Assembly: GCA_013813185.1 (NCBI GenBank)
Contig: JACCSD010000364.1
Location: forward strand, 1 to 8,597
Reading direction: 5' to 3'
DNA from: Burkholderiaceae bacterium
GTDB lineage: Bacteria > Pseudomonadota > Gammaproteobacteria > Burkholderiales > Burkholderiaceae_F
Length of the DNA: 8,597 bases
The notes beneath the pieces are model-generated. The model had not been told where the DNA came from. It worked only from the letters and a program-made list of their open reading frames with translations, and made no database searches. Made by a program: the position numbers and the translations under genes. Shown piece after piece: positions 1 through 5,470 of this stretch (position 1 is its first letter; each line of letters starts with the position of its first letter).

Positions 1-126
1 GCCCCCAAACTTGCTCGCTAGTACCGAGGTCATGGCCGCCGTTAACGTGGTCTTGCCGTGATCGACGTGGCCTATCGTGCCTACGTTCACGTGCGGCTTG
101 GTCCGCTCAAATTTGCCTTTCGCCAT
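1..126 (-). CDS. tuf: Elongation factor Tu, N-terminal 42 residues (partial)
   Basis: EF-Tu is the GTPase that brings aminoacyl-tRNA to the ribosomal A site in the cytoplasm. Only the first 42 codons lie in the window; the gene continues past the left edge. The translation starts MAKGKFERTKPHVNVGTIG and carries the G1 P-loop GHVDHGKT at residues 19-26, which is diagnostic of translational GTPases of the EF-Tu type. The ATG at 126-124 is supported by an AGGAG ribosome binding site (133-137, read on the minus strand) six bases upstream. It lies 44 nt after tRNA-Thr in the same direction and is probably co-transcribed with the three tRNAs from the promoter at 624-652. This is the classic tRNA–tuf unit of proteobacteria. 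Whether this is tufA or tufB cannot be told from here. Confidence 0.98.
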   Translation of the reverse strand, partial: MAKGKFERTKPHVNVGTIGHVDHGKTTLTAAMTSVLASKFGG

Positions 127-170
127 CGCTAACTCCTGAATGCTTCCTGTCTCAAAGTTTCAATTTCGAT

Positions 171-245
<75 letters not shown>

Positions 246-392
246 CTCGTGATCGCCGATAAGGCCATGTCTGCTTTGTTGCTCGCGCTCGCCGTACCTC
301 TGTGTACTGTCTTCGCGCTCGCGTCGCGCATCCACGGACTTCTCGACGACACGGTTGTTGTTTTCGTTGGGTGCGGTATTCCTGTTGTTTAC
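246..392 (-). other. Long spacer between tRNA-Gly and tRNA-Thr
   Basis: This 147-nt transcribed spacer holds no gene or promoter that I can support. It contains a 10-bp direct repeat TCGCGCTCGC (plus strand, 283-292 and 313-322). Between the copies are two GTAC tetramers six bases apart that could close a small hairpin. It is much longer than the matching spacer in the E. coli tufB operon. It must be removed by tRNA processing and could hold RNase cleavage or folding signals. Confidence 0.45.
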
Positions 393-466
393 TGGAGCGG
401 GTGAAGGGAATCGAACCCTCGTCGTAAGCTTGGAAGGCTTCTGCTCTACCATTGAGCTACACCCGC
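393..466 (-). tRNA. tRNA-Gly (anticodon TCC)
   Basis: The acceptor stem is GCGGGTG (466-460) paired with CACCCGC, followed by discriminator T and an encoded CCA (395-393). The D arm is GCTC/GAGC. The anticodon loop is CTTCCAA with anticodon TCC, and the T arm is GAGGG/CCCTT around TTCGATT. The outermost anticodon-stem pair (27-43) is a G-A mismatch; I believe this is normal for this tRNA in related bacteria and not a sign of decay. It sits second in the tRNA-Tyr/Gly/Thr–tuf transcript. Confidence 0.97.
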
Positions 467-523
467 CCGACCAAACCTTGATCTCCCGCTTCCACGCTCA
501 TCCATTCGCTCTGGAGGTTGCTG

Positions 524-609
524 TGGTGGAGGAGGTTGGATTCGAACCAACGTAGGCGTAAGCCAACAGATTTACAGTCTGCCCCCTTTAACCACTCGGG
601 CACCCCTCC
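524..609 (-). tRNA. tRNA-Tyr (anticodon GTA)
   Basis: This is an 86-nt class II tRNA with a long variable arm, as expected for bacterial tRNA-Tyr. The acceptor stem is GGAGGGG (609-603) paired with CTCCTCC (one G-U pair), followed by discriminator A and an encoded CCA (526-524). The anticodon stem GCAGA/TCTGT encloses loop CTGTAAA with anticodon GTA. The T loop is TTCGAAT. It is the first gene of the unit, beginning about 8 nt after the predicted transcription start. Confidence 0.97.
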
Positions 610-623
610 GCGGCGAACCGCAA

Positions 624-652
624 ATTATGGTTGCAGAACAAAGGCTTGTCAA
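624..652 (-). promoter_or_regulatory. Strong sigma70 promoter of the tRNA–tuf unit
   Basis: On the minus strand a perfect -35 TTGACA (652-647) is followed by an exact 17-nt spacer and -10 CATAAT (629-624), five of six matches. The likely start is near 617, eight bases before the tRNA-Tyr 5' end. The discriminator after the -10 (TTGCGG) is fairly GC-rich, as is usual in stable-RNA promoters under stringent control. That regulation is inferred from the sequence type, not shown. Confidence 0.9.
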
Positions 653-667
653 ACGGACACTAAATGT

Positions 668-685
668 TGACGCGACGCAGCGTCA
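668..685. promoter_or_regulatory. Perfect inverted repeat TGACGC-N6-GCGTCA upstream of the tRNA–tuf promoter
   Basis: Two perfect 6-bp arms (668-673 and 680-685) flank six bases. Relative to the predicted tRNA-Tyr start (about 617) the element sits at roughly -51 to -68, the usual range for an activator or Fis-type site. It could be an operator, or a chance palindrome in GC-rich DNA. No protein is assigned. Confidence 0.35.
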
Positions 686-833
686 GACGCGTAACTACCG
701 CTCCTAGAACGGAGAACACTTCTACCCGGTGGTAGCTGTTTGGTAGCACTCACTCGCATGAGAGGCAATGCGCTCTGCGCCAAGCGCGCAGGCGGCGGCC
801 ATGCCGTGCCCTTGACGTCTGATCCGACCATCA

Positions 834-861
834 TTGACTTGCAGCGGTCAGTCCCGATAAT
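834..861 (+). promoter_or_regulatory. Candidate sigma70 promoter of the acetyltransferase gene
   Basis: -35 TTGACT (834-839), 16-nt spacer, -10 GATAAT (856-861). Both hexamers match consensus at five of six positions. Start of transcription is expected near 868, which is the A of the ATG of the next gene, so the mRNA may be leaderless. Confidence 0.55.
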
Positions 862-867
862 GATGCA

Positions 868-1458
868 ATGCAACAACGTATTCCCACCGAACTAGTTGCG
901 CAACTTGGCCCGCACCACAGGGCTCGCGTATTGGCGCACCTATGCAGACTGTCGGAGCGGGATCTCTGGCTTCGCTTCGGTTATGCAGTAACGGACGACG
1001 CCCTTCGAGCCTATGTAAGAAAACTGCACTTCAGCCGCGATGCGATCTTCGGAATTTTCGATGAGGCCGCCGACGTTCTCGCACTCGGGCACCTAGGTTT
1101 CAACAAGAACACATCCTCAACAACGGCAGAGTTCGGCCTTTCCGTACTACCGCAGGCACGCCGCCGCGGGTTCGGATTGCGTCTGCTGCAACGAGCGGCC
1201 GTGCACGCGCGTAATCGTGGTGCGACAAACCTGGTGATGACGTATGTGCCTGAAAATGATGCATTGAAGTCTTTGGCCCAGCGCGCCGGTATGCAATTGG
1301 TATCCGACGTCTACGAGCCACGCGCGTTCCTCAGCCTTGAGCCTCCAACTGCGGCATCCCTGATGGATGAAACGTTTTCCGAAATGCTAGCGGCGATCGA
1401 TCTGGGCTTTCGCGTCGCAAACGCAGACGCAGTTCAACACCGATCTACATCTGCTTGA
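868..1458 (+). CDS. GNAT-family N-acetyltransferase
   Basis: A 196-aa protein with a GNAT (Gcn5-related) fold, predicted to move an acetyl group from acetyl-CoA to an amine; the substrate is unknown. The strand before the pyrophosphate loop is EFGLSVLP (88-95). It is followed by ARRRGFGLRLLQRA (97-110), which carries the R-x-x-G-x-G/A acetyl-CoA-binding motif. The C-terminal half has the typical V-x-x-x-N-x-x-x-x-x-L-x-x-x-x-G-M pattern (127-142), ending in AQRAGM. The start at 868 has no ribosome binding site, but a sigma70-like promoter is spaced to begin transcription at the ATG. No internal start looks better. The last 14 bp overlap, tail to tail, the end of the response regulator gene on the other strand. 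No partner gene lies beside it on its own strand. Family assignment is firm; function is open. Confidence 0.85.
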   Translation: MQQRIPTELVAQLGPHHRARVLAHLCRLSERDLWLRFGYAVTDDALRAYVRKLHFSRDAIFGIFDEAADVLALGHLGFNKNTSSTTAEFGLSVLPQARRRGFGLRLLQRAAVHARNRGATNLVMTYVPENDALKSLAQRAGMQLVSDVYEPRAFLSLEPPTAASLMDETFSEMLAAIDLGFRVANADAVQHRSTSA

Positions 1459-2206
1459 ACAGGTTCGTGTAGTTGCGGCTGACCTCCAGCTTTTCGGTGT
1501 GCCCCTTGATCAGCACCAGCTGACGCCCGCGAAAATCGCGTGTCACACCGGCGATCGCCTTGGCGTTGACGATCGTCCCTCGATGTATTTGCCAGAATTG
1601 CTCGGGATCCAGCTCGTCGATTAATTCCTTGATCGGCTTGCGGATCAACGCCTCGAAGGATTCGGTTTGCACGCGCGTGTATTTCTCGTCCGACGTGAAG
1701 AAAAGAATTTCCGCAGTCGGTATAAGGCGCAGCTGCTGACCGACGCTCGCCTGTATCCACTGCAGGTGACTGCGCTTGTCAGCGCCGCCGTTGGACTCGA
1801 GCTTTGCAGTCAGCTGACTCAACAGCGCCCCAAGATCGCTCGGCCTGGAACCGAGCCGCTGTTTGACACGAGCGACAGTAATCGCAAGACGCCCGGCCTC
1901 CGCGGGCTTCAGCACGTAATCGATAGCGCCCTGCTCGAAGGCATCGACTGCGTATTCGTTGTACGCCGTAATGAATACGACGTGGCACGCGTCACCGATG
2001 TGCCGCGCAGCTTCGATGCCCGTCATGCCGGGCATTCGAATGTCGAGAAATGCGAGATCGGGATGATGTTCGCGAACTGCCGCTACCGCTTCTTCACCGT
2101 TCTTCGCTTCCGCCAACACCTGCAGCTCGGGCCAGACTTCGGTGAGCCGCGCGTGCAGCTGCTCGCGCATTAAACGCTCATCGTCTGCAATGATCGCCGT
2201 CGGCAT
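1445..2206 (-). CDS. LytTR-type response regulator (AlgR/LytR-like)
   Basis: A 253-aa cytoplasmic two-domain regulator. The N-terminal receiver (about 1-120) has the acidic pair D8/D9, phosphoacceptor D55 in LAFLDIRMPGMTG, T80 and K100, so all phosphorylation residues are present. The C-terminal domain (about 147-251) is a LytTR DNA-binding domain: it has EILFFTSDEKYTRVQT (166-181), FWQIHRGTIVN (204-214) and SRNYTNLFKQM (243-253), typical of AlgR, LytR and related regulators. It starts 9 nt after the sensor kinase stop and is the expected output partner of that kinase. The ribosome binding site is weak, so translation is probably coupled to the upstream gene. The 3' end overlaps the acetyltransferase gene by 14 bp without a visible terminator. 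Target genes cannot be inferred; LytTR sites are usually near-direct repeats and I identified none here. Confidence 0.95.
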   Translation of the reverse strand: MPTAIIADDERLMREQLHARLTEVWPELQVLAEAKNGEEAVAAVREHHPDLAFLDIRMPGMTGIEAARHIGDACHVVFITAYNEYAVDAFEQGAIDYVLKPAEAGRLAITVARVKQRLGSRPSDLGALLSQLTAKLESNGGADKRSHLQWIQASVGQQLRLIPTAEILFFTSDEKYTRVQTESFEALIRKPIKELIDELDPEQFWQIHRGTIVNAKAIAGVTRDFRGRQLVLIKGHTEKLEVSRNYTNLFKQM

Positions 2207-2215
2207 CCGGCGATT

Positions 2216-3721
2216 CTATGCGTTCGGTTTTGCGCCAGAGCGGCCGTCTGCCTCAAACGTGTAGGGCACCTCGATCGTGACGATCGTGCCGCTGGGTGAA
2301 TTCGCTTCGATCGACAAGCTCGCGGCGCTGCCGTACAAAGCGGCCAGCCGTTCGCGCACGTTCGCCAGGCCAACGCCGCTTCCCGACACTCCGGCGGTGG
2401 CAAATCCAAGCCCGGAGTCGGCCACCGTCACGCGCAGACGGCCGTTCGAAATGTCGGCTGAGATGGTCAGCGCACCGCCTTCGGGTTTGGGCTCCAGCCC
2501 GTGCTTGATCGAGTTCTCTACGAGCGACTGCAGCATCATCGGCGGAAACTGCGCCGAGCCGAGTCCTTGCGGAACGATGACCGAGTATTGCAGCCGGTCT
2601 TCCATCCTGAATTTCAATATCTCAAGGTAAGAGCGGCACAGCTGCACTTCCTTGCCGAGCGTGGTCGAACCTTCTCGCATTTGCGGTAACGACGCGCGCA
2701 AATATTGGATCAGGCTTTTCTGCATCTTCGACGCGGTCGACGGCTCGGTTTCGATCAAATAGTCGACCGATGCAAGAGTGTTGAAAAGAAAGTGCGGTTC
2801 AACCTGCGCCTGCATGGTTTTCAGCTGCGCTTCCGCCAGTTGTCGCTTCAGACTTTCTTCGGCAGCAGTCTCCGTGGCGGCTTCAGCACGCCGTTCAGCG
2901 CGTTTCTTTCCACCTAAAACCACCTTGACAATGATGCCCGTCATGATCAGCAACATCACGAAGCTCAGTAGCCAGTCGCCGGTTTTTTCGCGATACCGGC
3001 GCGTCTCGCGCGCAATCTGGCGCTCGATCTGCTTCTCGACGATGTCTTCGATTTGATCGCGCGCCTTGTCGAGCGCCAACGCAAGCTGCTCCGGATCCTG
3101 CGTGAACTCCGGGGCGATCTTTATCGTGCGCCCGTCACTTTCGACCGTGACTCCCTGCTCCGTACCCGCTGCGCCGGTCGCGCCTTTTGCGTCGGGCGGG
3201 GCGCGCTCGACGCGGACGCCTTTTTCGTCGATCACGACGGCCACCCGCTCGTTGTCGATGTCGTTGGCCGTGATCCGCAATCCCTTGTCGTCGATCTTGA
3301 CGCTGGCGCTGTCCGACTTCTTGCGCGCCCGCTTCTTGACCGGCGGCGCATCCGCCGGCGCCTGTATTTGCATCCCGTCCGGAGCGACCTGCAGATTCAC
3401 CTGAACTCGATCTTTGCCTTCGCCCACCTTCACCACTACGACGGGCTCGGAGTCATAGAAGACTTTGTCCGCAATCGCACCAACGATCAGCAATAGCAGC
3501 GCTACAAAGAAAAATTTCACCCATCCGACCGTTGCGAGCCAATCGCCGAGGCGGGCGCCGGCGCTCTTTAGCGTCGGCGCCGACGCTCGACCGGCGTCAA
3601 CCGCCGCACCGCGACCCCACGCAAAAGCTCTGCTCAGGCGGGAGCGGCGCGGAGGAGTTTGTGCTGCGGACGTTGCTTGCGCGGAAGCTGCGCGCGTATC
3701 TGAGTTGTGCTCGGTTGTCAT
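2216..3721 (-). CDS. LytS/AlgZ-type sensor histidine kinase with unusual extracytoplasmic domain
   Basis: A 501-aa inner-membrane kinase that should phosphorylate the regulator encoded just downstream. An Ala/Arg-rich cytoplasmic head (1-64) is followed by a membrane segment (about 66-86), an extracytoplasmic region (88-249) and a second membrane segment (250-269). The His_kinase domain has phosphoacceptor H310 in VEPHFLFNTL, and the ATPase has the N box LVENSIKHGL (400-409), G1 DSGLGF (435-440) and G2 GSGVGLANVRERL (447-459). This is the LytS/YehU class, complete and apparently active. The outer region is odd. It shows four or five short units of the pattern V-x-I-D-x-x-G-h-x-I-x-A (near 93-121, 139-152, 160-173, 190-203), then a charged helix (209-246) that probably passes the signal to the membrane. 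I do not recognise it as a named sensor domain. The ATG has no ribosome binding site but follows a promoter-like -10 by 8 nt. Confidence 0.93.
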   Translation of the reverse strand: MTTEHNSDTRAASAQATSAAQTPPRRSRLSRAFAWGRGAAVDAGRASAPTLKSAGARLGDWLATVGWVKFFFVALLLLIVGAIADKVFYDSEPVVVVKVGEGKDRVQVNLQVAPDGMQIQAPADAPPVKKRARKKSDSASVKIDDKGLRITANDIDNERVAVVIDEKGVRVERAPPDAKGATGAAGTEQGVTVESDGRTIKIAPEFTQDPEQLALALDKARDQIEDIVEKQIERQIARETRRYREKTGDWLLSFVMLLIMTGIIVKVVLGGKKRAERRAEAATETAAEESLKRQLAEAQLKTMQAQVEPHFLFNTLASVDYLIETEPSTASKMQKSLIQYLRASLPQMREGSTTLGKEVQLCRSYLEILKFRMEDRLQYSVIVPQGLGSAQFPPMMLQSLVENSIKHGLEPKPEGGALTISADISNGRLRVTVADSGLGFATAGVSGSGVGLANVRERLAALYGSAASLSIEANSPSGTIVTIEVPYTFEADGRSGAKPNA

Positions 3722-3729
3722 CGGTGCAC

Positions 3730-3758
3730 TTTATAAGGCGCGGAGCATGGAACACCAA
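3730..3758 (-). promoter_or_regulatory. Candidate sigma70 promoter of the kinase–regulator operon
   Basis: Minus strand: -35 TTGGTG (3758-3753), 17-nt spacer, -10 TATAAA (3735-3730). The -10 ends 8 nt before the kinase ATG (3721). Transcription would therefore begin at or within a base or two of the start codon, giving a leaderless mRNA. It lies between the kinase gene and the terminator at 3818-3852, so it is the only apparent source for the operon. Confidence 0.5.
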
Positions 3759-3817
3759 TCGGCTGCGACAGACTGCACTTATCTGGCAACAGACTGCGCG
3801 CCAGGGAACTGGAGCGT

Positions 3818-3852
3818 AAAAAAACAAAAAAGCCCGGATCAACCGGGCCTTT
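3818..3852 (-). terminator. Rho-independent terminator of the small exported protein gene
   Basis: On the minus strand a GCCCGG/CCGGGC stem (3848-3843 and 3837-3832) with loop TTGAT is followed by six T, one G and seven T (3831-3818). Flanking A and T runs can extend the stem. It begins about 18 nt after the stop of the 73-aa gene. On the plus strand the T run is very short, so termination in that direction would be weak. It insulates the kinase operon from the gene upstream. Confidence 0.92.
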
Positions 3853-3870
3853 GAACGAATGCGCCGCGAT

Positions 3871-4092
3871 CTACAACGCGGCCTTGGGCGCCTGCTCACA
3901 CGCCGCTGCAACGTGTGGCTGCTTGTGCAGTCTGACGATCACGGGTTCGAGGTGTACCACCTGCAGAGGCTCGGCTTTCGGCAACGTCCGCTGCTCGCGC
4001 AACGCACCGCCAGCGGTGGCGACCAATCCAAGTCCGAGGATTGCGGCAAGCGCCGCGCTCAGAATGCGAGTTGCCAGGGAAATGGGATACAT
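3871..4092 (-). CDS. Small exported or membrane-anchored protein, function unknown
   Basis: A 73-aa protein that I do not recognise. The start is the ATG at 4092-4090, preceded at seven bases by a strong AAGGAG site (4104-4099). The open frame extends 20 codons further upstream, but that extension has no ribosome binding site and polar content. Residues 9-30 (IL...GGA) form a hydrophobic helix after one Arg, consistent with a signal peptide cleaved near AGGA or a single membrane anchor. The short tail that follows has EPLQVVHLEPVIVRLHKQP (41-59), a beta-prone stretch, and one Cys at 65. It stands alone, with its own intrinsic terminator 18 nt downstream, and is divergent from hpd. The strong initiation signal and clean terminator argue for a real gene. 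The function, and whether the tail is periplasmic, are inferences. Confidence 0.72.
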   Translation of the reverse strand: MYPISLATRILSAALAAILGLGLVATAGGALREQRTLPKAEPLQVVHLEPVIVRLHKQPHVAAACEQAPKAAL

Positions 4093-4164
4093 GGCGTTCT
4101 CCTTCGTTGCGTCTGCATGTCTTGACGCGAACTTTAGGCACGCGCTTCGCACAATGCGATCGGA

Positions 4165-4244
4165 GTGCGACGAACTGCGTAAACAATGGAGTCAACTGCA
4201 AGCTCGCGGAATGACCGGAGTGAATCGCCCAACGGTGCGACGAA
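4165..4244. repeat. Pair of 10-bp direct repeats in the divergent hpd intergenic region
   Basis: GTGCGACGAA occurs at 4165-4174 and again at 4235-4244, exactly 70 bp apart on the plus strand. It lies between the small protein gene and hpd, a place where regulator sites are expected. It could be a pair of half sites or chance. No clear sigma70 promoter for hpd is visible; TATTCT at 4304-4309 is a possible -10 without a good -35. Confidence 0.25.
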
Positions 4245-4338
4245 ATGGCGCGGTCACCGGCGCGTGGGTTGGCGCGTGCCGCGATCACGCCCGATTACGG
4301 CAGTATTCTTGCTGTAGTGAGGGCTACCAGGAGATTCG

Positions 4339-5463
4339 ATGCAATTCACCGGCTGGGATAACCCGATGGGCACCGATGGGTTCGAGTTCATCGAGTACGC
4401 CGCGCCCGACCCGGTGGCACTGGGAAAGCTATTCGAAACCATGGGCTTTTCGGCGGTCGCCCGCCACCGTCACAAGAATGTGACGCTTTACCGGCAGGGC
4501 GGCGTTAATTTCATCATCAACGCCGAGCCCGATTCTTTCGCGCAGCGTTTTGCACGACTGCATGGACCGTCGATCTGCGCGATCGCGTTTCGCGTGCGGG
4601 ATGCCGCACATGCCTATAAGCGCGCGCTGGAACTCGGCGCGTGGGGATTTGACTCCAAGTCCGGGCCGATGGAACTGAACATCCCGGCGATCAAGGGGAT
4701 CGGCGACTCACTGATTTATTTCGTCGATCGCTGGCGCGGCAAGAACGCCGCTGCACCTGGCGGCATCGGCGACATCAATATCTACGATGTCGACTTCGAA
4801 CCGATCTCAGGCACGCAGGCCAACCCGATCGGCTGCGGATTGGCCTACATCGATCATCTGACGCACAACGTACACCGCGGCCGGATGAAGGAATGGGCCG
4901 AGTACTACGAGCGCCTGTTCAACTTTCGCGAAGTCCGCTATTTCGACATCGAGGGCAAGCTGACCGGGCTGAAGAGCAAAGCCATGACGAGCCCGTGCGG
5001 AAAGATCCGCATTCCAATCAACGAAAGCTCGGACGACAAAAGCCAGATCGTCGAATACCTGGATGAATATCGCGGCGAAGGAATTCAGCACGTCGCACTC
5101 GCGACCGACGACATATATGCGACGGTGCGCGCGATGAAGCAACACGGAGTCGCATTCCAGGACACGATCGAGACCTACTACGATTTGATCGATCAGCGGC
5201 TGCCAAGCCATGGAGAGCCACTGGCCGAGCTGAAACTGCTGAATATCCTGATCGACGGCGCCACGCACCAGGGCGCGCCGAACGAATTGCTGCTGCAGAT
5301 CTTTACGCAAACGGTGATCGGTCCGATCTTTTTCGAGATCATTCAGCGTAAGGGCGACGAGGGATTCGGCGAAGGCAACTTCCGCGCGCTGTTCGAATCG
5401 ATCGAACTCGACCAGATCCGGCGCGGCGTACTGAAAGCCGACGACCGTAAGGCGACTGCCTAA
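4339..5463 (+). CDS. hpd: 4-hydroxyphenylpyruvate dioxygenase
   Basis: This non-haem Fe(II) enzyme converts 4-hydroxyphenylpyruvate and O2 to homogentisate and CO2 in tyrosine catabolism in the cytoplasm. The 374-aa product has the usual length for the bacterial enzyme and two vicinal-oxygen-chelate halves. The iron ligands are visible: H173 in YIDHLTHNV, H251 in GIQHVALATDD and E333 in FFEIIQRKG. The family signatures near N228 (RIPINE), Q320 (LLLQIFTQT) and the end GNFRALFESIELDQIRRGVL (346-365) are also present. The start is supported by an AGGAG site (4329-4333) five bases upstream. It is followed after 7 nt by phhA, so the two steps are probably co-transcribed. Hydroxymandelate synthase is a related alternative, but the intact C-terminal signature and the phhA neighbour favour HPPD. 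Confidence 0.97.
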   Translation: MQFTGWDNPMGTDGFEFIEYAAPDPVALGKLFETMGFSAVARHRHKNVTLYRQGGVNFIINAEPDSFAQRFARLHGPSICAIAFRVRDAAHAYKRALELGAWGFDSKSGPMELNIPAIKGIGDSLIYFVDRWRGKNAAAPGGIGDINIYDVDFEPISGTQANPIGCGLAYIDHLTHNVHRGRMKEWAEYYERLFNFREVRYFDIEGKLTGLKSKAMTSPCGKIRIPINESSDDKSQIVEYLDEYRGEGIQHVALATDDIYATVRAMKQHGVAFQDTIETYYDLIDQRLPSHGEPLAELKLLNILIDGATHQGAPNELLLQIFTQTVIGPIFFEIIQRKGDEGFGEGNFRALFESIELDQIRRGVLKADDRKATA

Positions 5464-5470
5464 AACCCAG

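Noticed and set aside
699..716. Short inverted repeat CTCC-N6-GGAG as a possible terminator
   Set aside because: The stem is only four pairs and no T tract follows on either strand.
649..876. 75-codon open frame on the minus strand upstream of the tRNA–tuf promoter
   Set aside because: It runs through the acetyltransferase promoter and up to the tRNA promoter, has no ribosome binding site and no recognisable protein character.
1667..2173. 168-codon plus-strand open frame opposite the response regulator
   Set aside because: It lies entirely antisense to an intact regulator and has no domain signature or initiation site.
3053..3496. 147-codon plus-strand open frame opposite the kinase
   Set aside because: It is antisense to a well-supported kinase gene with Arg-rich composition, as expected from GC-rich antisense frames.
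3597..3911. 104-codon minus-strand open frame through the kinase start and terminator
   Set aside because: It spans a strong terminator and the kinase promoter, which makes translation of it implausible.
3851..4483. 210-codon plus-strand open frame across the small gene and into hpd
   Set aside because: It overlaps the small protein gene antisense and hpd out of frame. Composition is random-looking.
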